Below are positions 52,258-60,564 of a stretch of DNA of 64,000 bases, piece by piece (the stretch's first letter is position 1; each line of letters begins with the position of its first letter). Source of the stretch: Nocardia gamkensis NBRC 108242 (GTDB lineage: Bacteria; Actinomycetota; Actinomycetes; Mycobacteriales; Mycobacteriaceae). Made by a program: the position numbers and the translations under genes. The notes beneath the pieces are model-generated. The model was not told where the DNA came from, ran no database searches, and saw nothing but the letters and a program-made list of their open reading frames with translations. The DNA is taken from NCBI RefSeq assembly GCF_001612985.1, contig NZ_BDBM01000040.1, positions 1-64,000 of the forward strand, written 5' to 3'.

Positions 52258-53691
52258 GTGGAGTTCACCGGAAGATCCGCAGACCTCGATCTGCTCGCTC
52301 GTCAGCTGCACTCGGTGACCGAGGGCACCGGCACCACTCGTGGTCGTGCTGTCATCGTGACCGGTCGCCGACGGGTCGGAAAATCGCGGCTCGTTCAGGA
52401 ATTCTGCGATGGGTCCGACCACAGCTACCTGGTCTTCCAGGCAACGCGCGGCCGCAATCCCGTTGCTGAGCGAGAGGAATTCACCGCCACGGTCGCACAG
52501 TCCGGGTTCGGACGCGCGGAACTGGTCAGCGGATTGCGCGCCGGCGACTGGAACCAAGCTCTCCGGGCCCTCGCGATCGCCTTGCCCGATGACGCACCCG
52601 GTATCGCGGTCATCGATGAGGTGCCATGGCTGGTCGAACAGGATCCGGAATTCGAAGGCGCCTTGCAGACTGTGTGGGATCGCCACCTGTCGGCAAAGCC
52701 AGTGCTGCTCATCCTGGTCGGCAGCGATATCTCGGTCATGGAGGCTCTCGGATCCCGCGACCGGCCGTTCTTCGGGCGCGCGACGAAAATGACCGTCGAA
52801 CCGCTGCATTTGGCCGATGTGCAGGCCATGACCGGCCTCGACGCCGCTGACAGCGTCGACGCGCTGCTGATCACCGGCGGGTTTCCCGAGATCGTCAGTT
52901 CGTGGCGCACAGGGATGACCCGAACCGACTTCCTGCGCGACGCGGCCGCGAACCCGCTGGCCCCTTTGCTCGTGGCGGGCGAGTTGTCGCTGCTGGGCGA
53001 GTTTCCGGAGGGAATGCGCTCGCGCGCCGTCCTGGGAGCCATCGGCAGTGGAGAACGAACTTTCGGCACCATCGCCGCGCAAGCGGGTGGAACGAACGCG
53101 CTGCCCGCGGGAACCCTCAATCCGCTGCTGAACAGGTTGCAGGACAAGCGAATCGTCGCCAGTGATCTTCCGCTATCCACCAAGCCGGACACCAAGAACA
53201 AGCGCTACCGAATCGCCGACTGCTATCTTCGGTTCTGGCTCGCCTTCCTGGAACGCGGCATTCCGCTCATCGAACGTGGGCGTGGCGATGTCGCGCTGAG
53301 CCGAATCGAACGCTCATGGACCACCTGGCGCGGACGTGCTATCGAACCACTGGTCCGCGAATCCCTCATGCGGCTGCTGCCCGATGAGCGATGGCCGGAT
53401 ACCGAGGTGGTCGGCGGCTGGTGGAACCGGCAGAACAATCCCGAAATCGACCTGGTCGGCGCCGATCGCGAACTCGTCGCCAAGGCAATCCATTTCATCG
53501 GTTCCATCAAATGGCTCGAAGACCGGCCTTTCGACCGCCACGACTATGACAGTCTTGCCCGCTCGGTGCTCGCGGTGCCCGGCACCGGCCATGAGACCCG
53601 CCTCGTTGCTGTCTCCCGATCCGGTGTCGCAGAGACCTTACCGCTGGCAATGCATTGGGGGCCAGAGGATCTCGTCCGAGCCTGGGAGTGA
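52258..53691 (+). CDS. AAA-type ATPase with C-terminal DUF234 domain
   Basis: A 477-residue protein of the archaeal-type ATPase family. Walker A TGRRRVGKS is at about 35-43, Walker B AVIDE at 117-121, a sensor-like LLILVGSDISVME follows, then a winged-helix stretch. The C-terminal DUF234-like part holds NPEIDLVGAD (394-403) and GSIKW (415-419), a PD-(D/E)xK-like pattern in which the usual acidic residue before the lysine pair is Ser/Ile. AGGAGA precedes GTG 52258. Stand-alone gene behind a palindromic operator; function of the family is unknown. Not part of the mycobacterial order. Confidence 0.87.
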   Translation: MEFTGRSADLDLLARQLHSVTEGTGTTRGRAVIVTGRRRVGKSRLVQEFCDGSDHSYLVFQATRGRNPVAEREEFTATVAQSGFGRAELVSGLRAGDWNQALRALAIALPDDAPGIAVIDEVPWLVEQDPEFEGALQTVWDRHLSAKPVLLILVGSDISVMEALGSRDRPFFGRATKMTVEPLHLADVQAMTGLDAADSVDALLITGGFPEIVSSWRTGMTRTDFLRDAAANPLAPLLVAGELSLLGEFPEGMRSRAVLGAIGSGERTFGTIAAQAGGTNALPAGTLNPLLNRLQDKRIVASDLPLSTKPDTKNKRYRIADCYLRFWLAFLERGIPLIERGRGDVALSRIERSWTTWRGRAIEPLVRESLMRLLPDERWPDTEVVGGWWNRQNNPEIDLVGADRELVAKAIHFIGSIKWLEDRPFDRHDYDSLARSVLAVPGTGHETRLVAVSRSGVAETLPLAMHWGPEDLVRAWE

Positions 53692-54321
53692 TCCACCGCC
53701 ATACGGTCGCTTCTGTTTTCAGCAGGACGCATTCGAGGCGCTGAACCCCCATTTACGACAACACGGTCAGGGTGGGCTTGGAACGAGCATTTCGATCACC
53801 GTCGCTGGAGCCGTAAACAATTTCCGGCACTTTGCGTCGGAGGGTCCGGCGTCCCAGCCCTGCTCGTCGTTCCAGTGATCGGAACGAGACAAACTAGGTC
53901 TCGTTACTGTGAACCAGATTTTGTGACATAAATCACGTTTGCGCGCAAAATGCCTGGTCAGCGCACCACGGTGAAGATGGAATGCGGCTCGCCAAGATCG
54001 GCAATACGTTGTCTTAATTTACCGTTAGCCAAATGTTCACCGACCGTGATCAAGCTGAGATCAGGTCCGGAAGAGACCCGAGAAACCAGCTCCACAGCTT
54101 CAACGGCTTGTTTCTCTCCGGGTACGGCAGCGGCACCGAAGGGCACCGCCCCGACTTGTGCACCGCGTCGCGCCGCCAGGAATTTCGAACCCTGGCTTTC
54201 ACAACGAAATCCGAAAACCGCACACGAGCCGAGATGGCGAACACCTTACCTGGTGCCAGCCGTAGACCCCGCGCTGGTTTTTCCGGCCGGATCGCCGCAC
54301 GAACAAGGAACTGATTTCTCG
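53692..54321. other. 630-nt region upstream of the lytic transglycosylase gene
   Basis: Lower-GC stretch with the CRP-like site at 53922-53937, the AGGTCTCGTTAC motif at 53896-53907, and a 62-residue minus-strand frame (53958-54146) whose end reads protein-like. A leader of up to about 350 nt before the transglycosylase start is possible. Confidence 0.45.
53922..53937. promoter_or_regulatory. CRP/GlxR-like operator
   Basis: TGTGACATAAATCACG, matching the TGTGA-N6-TCACA palindrome bound by cAMP-CRP/GlxR proteins in actinobacteria at 9 of 10 defined positions. It lies 385 nt before the transglycosylase gene at 54322. Confidence 0.6.
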
Positions 54322-54906
54322 ATGCCTGACGCACGCTCTTCTTTTCTCCGCCGCTCGTCCCTTCGCAAGGGCGCGGCCATCGCCGCCACCGTCGGCGTGA
54401 TCGCCGTTGGTTTCTCCGCCGGAGTCGCGGTGGCCGACGACAACGCTGCGGCCCCGGTCGCCGCTGCCGCGCCGATCGACCTCCCGGGCCTGCCTGCGCT
54501 GCCCGCACTGCCTGCGCTGCCGGGTTTGCCAGAGCTGCCCGGGGTGGCGCCCGAGGGCATCGTGCCCACGCCGCCCCCGGTCTACGAGAACAACCTCGAC
54601 GGCTGGATCCGCCAGTCCCTCGATGTCATGCGGATTCACGGCATTCCGGGTAGCTACGAGGGCATTCACCGCAACATCATGCGCGAATCCGGCGGCAACC
54701 CCCGGGCCATCAACCTGTCGGACTCCAACGCCGCCAAGGGCACCCCCTCCAAGGGTCTGCTCCAGGTGATCGACCCGACTTTCAACGCCTACCACGTCGA
54801 CGGCACCGCCTTCGACATCTATGACCCGGTCGCCAACATCACCGCCGCCTGCAACTACGCGGCCCATCGGTACGGCTCGATGGACAACGTCAACGGGGCC
54901 TACTGA
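54322..54906 (+). CDS. Secreted SLT-fold lytic transglycosylase
   Basis: A 194-residue secreted murein hydrolase. Residues 1-39 are a signal peptide with RRSSLRKG (twin-arginine-like) and a VAVAD cleavage region; a Leu-Pro-Ala repeat linker follows; the catalytic domain (about 85-194) has the SLT glutamate E122 in IMRESGGNP and the typical GLLQVIDPTF. AAGGAA lies 11 nt before ATG 54322. The family cleaves glycan strands and aids growth or resuscitation. A CRP-like site upstream suggests nutrient control. Confidence 0.9.
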   Translation: MPDARSSFLRRSSLRKGAAIAATVGVIAVGFSAGVAVADDNAAAPVAAAAPIDLPGLPALPALPALPGLPELPGVAPEGIVPTPPPVYENNLDGWIRQSLDVMRIHGIPGSYEGIHRNIMRESGGNPRAINLSDSNAAKGTPSKGLLQVIDPTFNAYHVDGTAFDIYDPVANITAACNYAAHRYGSMDNVNGAY

Positions 54907-55572
54907 GCCCCGAACTCGAATCCGAGCAAGCGCCTCCCGTCTTCTCGACGCGGAGGCGCTGCCGTTTCCCGGTGCGACTCCAGTCAACCTCAATCGGCCA
55001 CTGCCCTGCGACACCACCATCGGCCAGCAGCACGTTGGTAATCGCGGTCCAGGACACCGACTCCGGGTCTCCATAGGGGCGTGAAATGCGTGCGGCGGTT
55101 GATCGACGCGGCGGCGACGATCTCGCCGAACCCAGCACGGCGAACGAAAGCGAGCACATGGGGCTGCCTTCCGAAGACACGCAAGGAAACGCAGGCCAAG
55201 AGCGGTCGCGCACTCGAGGGCGAGCTGGGCCGGACGGACGACGGCGCGGCTCGCCAAGACCCACACCTTCGATTCGGATGGGAATACGGCGAGTCTTGTT
55301 CGCGATTCCCGAGCCGTCGATGCTGATGAACGAATGCGGATCAATTGAGGTCTGGGCGTTGCCGAAGCTGCTCCCCGGCCTGGCATTCGGCGTACGCCCG
55401 AGGTGACTGCCCTGGCACCTTCCGCTGTCTTCGGCGAAGGGCTTGTTGGTGCGGAGGAGGGTTCGGGCCGTCGTCTCAGAGCCTCAACGGCGAAGCGAAC
55501 CAGGCACTCGACACCGCAGGAACGGGGTGCTCGCCGATCCGGATGACGAAGCATCCTTCTACGCCGCGCAGG
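54907..55572. other. 666-nt region without a clear gene
   Basis: Between the transglycosylase gene and the XRE-TPR regulator gene. Only broken frames are seen. On the minus strand, protein-like patches in different frames (around 55010-55090 and 55120-55330) may be a decayed gene. A terminator hairpin is at 54929-54960. Confidence 0.4.
54929..54960 (+). terminator. Terminator after transglycosylase gene
   Basis: 9-bp stem AGCGCCTCC with its complement (54929-54937, 54952-54960), 14-nt loop, 22 nt after the stop. Confidence 0.55.
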
Positions 55573-55588
55573 CTAGACCTGCGCGGCG
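55562..55588 (-). terminator. Hairpin overlapping the XRE-TPR stop codon
   Basis: Perfect 11-bp stem (55562-55572 with 55578-55588, arm CGCCGCGCAGG) with the TAG stop in the loop. Confidence 0.6.
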
Positions 55589-56793
55589 CGTCTGCCCAGG
55601 AATTCCCGCACCTCCGCAACCGCGGCATGCGTGCGAACCAGGTTGGCGATGGCATCAATGCGCTGGTGCAGGCGCGTGGACGCGAGCCCGGCAATGGTGT
55701 CGTAGTTGTCGGCAAGCAGTGAGCACGCTCGTGCGACGTCACCAGCGTTCACGAAGTTACGTGCGAGACTGAGTTGCCATGCAGCCCGCTCTCTCGGCCA
55801 GGCCGACGAGCCATCAATGGCAGCTTGCATGTATGTGGTTGCTGCCTCGTGCTCCCCGACCCACATTTGGGCTTTGCCGGTGATGAAGTTCAGCTCAGCC
55901 TGGGGCAGGAACACCCAGGCCGGGTCATGCCCCCGAGTCGACTCATACGCGCGGAAGGATCGGCTTATCGCAGCCGTCATGGCGTTCTTGTCTCCACGTG
56001 CGCCGTGCGCTTCAGCTTCTCGAATCGCCATCAGTGCCCGCATTTTCGGCCCGCCCTCCCGAAGAGATGCCTGGGACGCAGCCTGCGCATACTGCACCGC
56101 CAAGGGATTTCTCCGCATCTCCCCGGGCAAGCTGATCATCAGACAGCTGGCGTTCCCCAGCGCATGCGCCGCCGCGATTCCGTCATTGGCCGCATTCGCG
56201 GCGTTCGCCGCGTCCGCGTAATACCGCCGAGCATCATCGAGGCGACCAGCGTCGTAGTGCACCCACCCGGCGGCGGTCATCATCTCGGCAGCCGCGCTGG
56301 TGAGCGCCCTGCCTACCGCCTCGGTGTAGCTGCCGTGGTCGAGAAGCTGCTCGACATAGCGGACTTGATTGGCCGCCACCCGGCACAATCGGTCGCCGCC
56401 CACCACCAGATCCAGTTCGTGGATCTGGTTCACGCTCTCGGTGATGGCTTCGACATCGCTCACGCCGACTTTCACGCTGGACGCCGACGCGGCGTTGGCC
56501 GGGGCGGATACCGACATCATGGCGGCCCCCGCGCTTACTGATGCCCCTGCTCTGAAGAAGTTGCGACGGTCCACATCTGCCTCCTGGTCCGACTCCACTA
56601 CCAGTATGGCAAGCGGAACCTGAAGCGCACGGGCTACGAGCCGAAGAACGCGAACATCATGGGAGGCGGGGCCGCCGCGCTCGAGGTGCGAGACGGCAGG
56701 CTGGGAGAAATTGATCAGTGCCCCCAACTCGGTCTGGGTCATACCGACCGATTTACGGATTCGCCGGATCACTTCACCGGTCGTCATGTACAT
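55573..56793 (-). CDS. XRE-family regulator with TPR-like repeats
   Basis: A 406-residue regulator common in Nocardia and Streptomyces. The N-terminal Cro/C1 helix-turn-helix (about 5-65) has MTQTELGALINFSQPAVSHLERG; a Tat-like or linker stretch DRRNFFRAGASV follows; the rest (about 125-400) is helical with TPR-like repeats, probably sensing a peptide or protein partner. Starts are ATG 56793 (GGGGGGTG 7 nt before) or ATG 56787. Divergent from three small genes with a 276-nt control region between. Confidence 0.88.
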   Translation of the reverse strand: MYMTTGEVIRRIRKSVGMTQTELGALINFSQPAVSHLERGGPASHDVRVLRLVARALQVPLAILVVESDQEADVDRRNFFRAGASVSAGAAMMSVSAPANAASASSVKVGVSDVEAITESVNQIHELDLVVGGDRLCRVAANQVRYVEQLLDHGSYTEAVGRALTSAAAEMMTAAGWVHYDAGRLDDARRYYADAANAANAANDGIAAAHALGNASCLMISLPGEMRRNPLAVQYAQAASQASLREGGPKMRALMAIREAEAHGARGDKNAMTAAISRSFRAYESTRGHDPAWVFLPQAELNFITGKAQMWVGEHEAATTYMQAAIDGSSAWPRERAAWQLSLARNFVNAGDVARACSLLADNYDTIAGLASTRLHQRIDAIANLVRTHAAVAEVREFLGRRAAQV

Positions 56794-57069
56794 GGCCCAG
56801 CACCCCCCGATTGTCGATTGTTGTTCCCCTGAGCATTCACCCCGGAAACGGGTGCCTGCGCAGGATATACGGCTCCTCGCATAGTCGGAACGGAAACCGA
56901 AATCCGAGCTCCCACTTGGCCGAATGCCGCGCTTACGTTCGGCCGCAGGTGCCCGGTACCGGGCCGACGCCGGACTGTCTGCGGCGCACCGGCCGGCCAG
57001 AGTGGCGGGCTGGTGGCGAGAGCCCCCGGTACCGGGCGCCGGCCGATCCTCGAAGCAGAGAGGTTTTCC

Positions 57070-57285
57070 GTGTCCCCGCATTCCCTCGCCATGTACCAAC
57101 TCATCGCCCTGTGTGACGCAGCCGCCCATCGAGCACCGAGGTTGCCGTTCAGCATCGCCCAGGCTCATGACGTGATGCAGATCCACGTGGCCTGCCGCGC
57201 GAAACATTGCGCACGCAAGGCGGCGGCACGACAGGTCTTGATCGACAGCGGACGAATGGTGCCGGACCCGAGCAGGCCGCAGTGA
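57070..57285 (+). CDS. Small protein paired with XRE-TPR regulator, 71 aa
   Basis: Not of known function. Pattern LPFSIAQAHDVMQIHVAC, then CARKAAARQVLIDSGRMVPD, resembles small proteins I recall next to XRE-TPR regulators in nocardiae. Two cysteines (in HVACRAKHC) could bind a metal. AGAGAGG 6 nt before GTG 57070 fixes the start. It overlaps the next gene by GTGA. Confidence 0.75.
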   Translation: MSPHSLAMYQLIALCDAAAHRAPRLPFSIAQAHDVMQIHVACRAKHCARKAAARQVLIDSGRMVPDPSRPQ

Positions 57286-57491
57286 AGGAAACGACTCCCG
57301 GATCACCGCACCGACGTCGCCACATCCAGATCGAAACCGGTCCGCTGCGCCTGGACTACCAGGCGAGCGCCGAACAGGCCGAAAGCGTCGCACGCGCACT
57401 GGCACAACGCTTCCCGGATATCAGCGTGACTATCGACGACAACCTGGACGACGACCTCCCGCATCTCCCCTGTGCACGGCTATGGGACTGA
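57282..57491 (+). CDS. Small acidic-tail protein, 69 aa
   Basis: Unknown function. Beta-alpha-beta-like pattern (IQIETGPLRLDY, then ASAEQAESVARALAQRFPD, then ISVTIDDNLDDDLP). It begins GTGA over the stop of the previous gene, so it is translationally coupled and surely part of the same transcript. Confidence 0.7.
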   Translation: MKETTPGSPHRRRHIQIETGPLRLDYQASAEQAESVARALAQRFPDISVTIDDNLDDDLPHLPCARLWD

Positions 57492-57599
57492 TCGCTCGCC
57501 CCACCATCCACTTCCGAATCCGAACGGAAAGTTATCGATGCAATTCGCTCACACCCGAGCACTGCCGAATTCTCCCCGCCCCGTGCTGATGGAGCGGCC

Positions 57600-58109
57600 A
57601 TGAATACAGATCCCGACGCCGACCCGACACTCATCCGCTGCCAGCGCTACCGACACGTGTACGGGCTGCCGTGCTACGTACACGAGGAAACTCGACGAAT
57701 CACTCTGCGCGCAGGAGATATAGGCGCGGTGGCGGTACCCGAGCAACTCGGCAGAATGGTCCGCAGCGACCTCGCCAGGCAATACTTGCTCGGCCCGGTC
57801 ATCGCACACGGCTCCGGCCGCTGGACGATCCTCGTCCGTCCCGACGAGACCCACCAGCTCGCCGACGACAGCGACATCTTCATCGCACTACTGCGCGCCC
57901 GCGCGACGATCGTCCCCTACGGCGGCGAGATACTGCTGCCCTCCCCCGCTGACGAACAGACCGGATACCGCTGGTGGGTCGTCGCACCGCGCGACGCGTT
58001 CCGGCCACACATCAGCACCGTCGTGCAGTCGATCATCATCTGCGCGGACCGAGCACCGCACCATCACCAGGGTTTTCAGGGACCTGACCGGCCACGACAC
58101 CGCTCGTAG
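57600..58109 (+). CDS. Conserved hypothetical protein, 169 aa
   Basis: Resembles small proteins of Streptomyces and Nocardia, sometimes annotated as DNA primase/polymerase N-terminal-like, through RITLRAGDIGAVAVPEQLG, GPVIAHGSGRWTILVRPD and LLPSPADEQTGYRWWV. It has no signal peptide. GGAG lies before ATG 57600. Third gene of the small-gene group opposite the XRE-TPR regulator; a role in its pathway is suggested only by neighbourhood. Confidence 0.75.
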   Translation: MNTDPDADPTLIRCQRYRHVYGLPCYVHEETRRITLRAGDIGAVAVPEQLGRMVRSDLARQYLLGPVIAHGSGRWTILVRPDETHQLADDSDIFIALLRARATIVPYGGEILLPSPADEQTGYRWWVVAPRDAFRPHISTVVQSIIICADRAPHHHQGFQGPDRPRHRS

Positions 58110-58259
58110 CAGCGAACACCGAGCTGCGCTCCCGGTCGATGGCTGATGCAGAGGCCCGAGGTTCCTGATCCGAGCAACCGAATCCGATGGAACCGGAGGT
58201 CCCCTGAGTGCGTCATAGACTTCAGGGACGACTTTGACGGCCCGGATCGGGAGGCTTCG

Positions 58260-58811
58260 GTGGGACGACGGACAACGGCGACGGTTGCGGCGCTCGCCGG
58301 GGTGGTGCTGGTCGCTTCGGGGTGCGAAGCGGGCACGAACGGGACTGCCACGCCCAACACGACAACCGACACGTCGGCGGCAACGGCGGCACTGTGGGAT
58401 CCGTGCACGCAGGTGCCGGATCAGCAACTGCAACGAATCGGCGTGGTCTCGTCCACGAAGAAGTCAGGCATCGCTGGTGTCGAGCAGCCAGGATGGAAGG
58501 TCTGCTCCTGGCATGATGCGGCGTCTCAGTGGAATTACTCGCTGGGGGTGTGGTCGACGATCTACTCTATCGACGACCTGCGAAAGAAGCCGGGGAATGT
58601 CGACTTCGTCAGCATCAATGTCGGCGGACGGGATGGATTCCGTTTCCGAACCGCGTCCGATGTCGCCGGCGAAGACTGCGATCTTGCGTTCCCCGCTGGC
58701 CAGGGCGCACTACAGATAACTGTCTTCAATACATCACCCAAGGGCAACGTAGCGCCATGCGATCGGGCCATGAACGCTGCGGAAGTGCTTGTGCCGACGT
58801 TTCCACGTTGA
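58260..58811 (+). CDS. DUF3558 lipoprotein
   Basis: A 183-residue lipoprotein of the DUF3558 family found mostly in mycolate-forming and related actinobacteria. The signal ends in a lipobox VASGC (C22); a Thr-rich linker follows; the domain has LWDPCTQVPDQQL and WKVCSWHD, with paired cysteines. GGGAGG before GTG 58260 supports the start. It is the first gene of a cassette with a helical protein, a WXG/PPE-like protein and EspG, so it may assist a type VII secretion substrate at the surface. Confidence 0.87.
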   Translation: MGRRTTATVAALAGVVLVASGCEAGTNGTATPNTTTDTSAATAALWDPCTQVPDQQLQRIGVVSSTKKSGIAGVEQPGWKVCSWHDAASQWNYSLGVWSTIYSIDDLRKKPGNVDFVSINVGGRDGFRFRTASDVAGEDCDLAFPAGQGALQITVFNTSPKGNVAPCDRAMNAAEVLVPTFPR

Positions 58812-58827
58812 TCAGGGAGAATTCTCT

Positions 58828-59202
58828 ATGTCGATGAGCGAAGAGATTTCGCGGTGGCGATACCTTGCCGATGAGGCCAACGCTGGCAGGCTTTATCTTG
58901 ACCGCGCGGTCGCACAGAGTTGCCGCGATGCTTGTAATCGTCAGATCGATCTCTATGTCACGCTTCTCGAAGACCTGAAGATGATGGCCCGCGTATCCGG
59001 CCTCGGCCGCTTCGAATGTTCCGACGAGCTGGCGAACATGCTGGGCGCCAAGGCGATCGGCGGCGAAGGCGATGTGGACTCGGCCCTCAAAGAGCACATC
59101 GAGGTACTGACCCAGATGCGTGATACGATCCAGATTTCCGTGGACCGCATCGGCGCACAGGACGACTCCAATGCGCAAGACACGAGCAATCTGCTGAACT
59201 GA
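58828..59202 (+). CDS. Helical ESX-associated-like protein, 124 aa
   Basis: An almost wholly alpha-helical, soluble 124-residue protein (ISRWRYLADEANAGRLYLD; YVTLLEDLKMMARVSGLG; LKEHIEVLTQMRDTIQ), similar in build to EspC/WXG100-like partners, but without a clear WXG. AGGGAGA precedes ATG 58828. It lies 16 nt after the DUF3558 gene and 14 nt before the WXG/PPE-like gene, so it is probably a heterodimer partner of the latter. Confidence 0.75.
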   Translation: MSMSEEISRWRYLADEANAGRLYLDRAVAQSCRDACNRQIDLYVTLLEDLKMMARVSGLGRFECSDELANMLGAKAIGGEGDVDSALKEHIEVLTQMRDTIQISVDRIGAQDDSNAQDTSNLLN

Positions 59203-59216
59203 CCGGGGGATTAATC

Positions 59217-60494
59217 ATGGGTCTGCCGTTCTTGGTAGCGATTGGCGCCGCGCTGTTCGAGCAGTCGAAATCCGGCCCGCCGGACAGTGGTTCGCGCGAC
59301 GAGAGCCCCGACGCAGCTATCGCACGCAACCGAATCTCCGAAATCATGCGCGACGGTGGCGATGTGCAGACCCAGTCGCCAAAAGTTCCGGAGAGCGCTT
59401 ACAAGAACCCGGACGGCATCGACGATCTCTATCAACGTGTGCAGGCGATGTCGATCACCGATGTCGTCGCGTTGCACCAGCGGTGGGAGTCCATTCGCAA
59501 TCGGCTAGAGCAGGGTTTGCAAGGTTTCGGCCCGGAGATCAGCAAAGCCATGGAAGGCAAGTGGGAGGGGGCGGCGGCGAAGGCCGCGAGCGACGGGATC
59601 AAGGAATACGTCGACAAGTCCAGCGGACTGATCAGTTCGGTGCAGATCGTCGCCGAGAAGGTGAAGATCATTCGATCGGGCATCGAGGTCACCCGGCCTG
59701 CCGTGCAAGAACCGCCGGCTCATTCGTGGACGAGCAACGTCGCGAGCTGGGTGCCGGGCCCGACCTGGAAGTTGAACCAGCATCGCGACGACTCCGCGCA
59801 CGATGCGTCCGTGAACGTCGTCAAAAACGTCTTCTACCCTGCCGTCCGGGAAGCCGACACCGGCGTTCCATTGGTACCCAAGCCGTACAACCCGGTGCAC
59901 AATTCGGGCGATCGGCCGTCCGCGCCGAACAACAGCCGGCAGCCGTCGTCGTCCGGTACCGATACCGGCGATGAAGGCACCACGGTGGACTCAGCACAGC
60001 TAGCGGGTACTGAGAACAGCACCGTCCCATCCAGCGCGAATCCGGTTGCCGAGCGAGAAAGCACGCCCGACCAGACCACGACTACGCCCGCAGGCACAAA
60101 CCCGTCGACCCAACCGGCAAGCACAAATCCCGGCACCGATCCATCACTGACCCGCCCCGGAACATCGAGCCCAGGATCCCCCGGCACGCCGAGTCCGGGC
60201 ACGCCCAGCCCAGGCGTGCCCGGCCTCGGCAGCCCCGCGCCGGGCCGAAGCATCAACGGCCTCCCCTCCGTTCCAGGTGGCGTTCCCGCCGCCGCGTCCG
60301 CGCGTCCCGGGACAGGTCGGCCGGGAACGAGCGGCATGCCGGGCATGATAGCGCCGGGCGCTCGCGGCAAGGGCGACGACGACAAGGAACATCAGACGAA
60401 GGACTATCTCGTCAACCAGCGCAACGGCGAGGAACTCACCGGCCTCGGTGCGGAGAACAGGGTGAAGTCGGTACCCCCCGTGATCGGCGAATGA
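59217..60494 (+). CDS. WXG/PPE-like type VII secretion substrate candidate, 425 aa
   Basis: Residues 60-195 form a helical hairpin region with W116-E-G118 in GKWEGAAAKAASDG, the WXG turn of type VII substrates. Residues about 205-370 are a low-complexity Pro/Gly/Ser/Thr tail with repeated GTPSPG-like steps, and the end closes with VPPVIGE. GGGGGA precedes ATG 59217. In the family the helical part pairs with a small partner and is handed to the secretion machine by EspG; both candidates flank it. Cargo function is not visible. Confidence 0.8.
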   Translation: MGLPFLVAIGAALFEQSKSGPPDSGSRDESPDAAIARNRISEIMRDGGDVQTQSPKVPESAYKNPDGIDDLYQRVQAMSITDVVALHQRWESIRNRLEQGLQGFGPEISKAMEGKWEGAAAKAASDGIKEYVDKSSGLISSVQIVAEKVKIIRSGIEVTRPAVQEPPAHSWTSNVASWVPGPTWKLNQHRDDSAHDASVNVVKNVFYPAVREADTGVPLVPKPYNPVHNSGDRPSAPNNSRQPSSSGTDTGDEGTTVDSAQLAGTENSTVPSSANPVAERESTPDQTTTTPAGTNPSTQPASTNPGTDPSLTRPGTSSPGSPGTPSPGTPSPGVPGLGSPAPGRSINGLPSVPGGVPAAASARPGTGRPGTSGMPGMIAPGARGKGDDDKEHQTKDYLVNQRNGEELTGLGAENRVKSVPPVIGE

Positions 60495-60564
60495 GCGAGC
60501 CGATAATCAACACCACGCCGAAACGCACCACACGGCCGTGGTGCACGACGAAGGAGCCGGCTTC

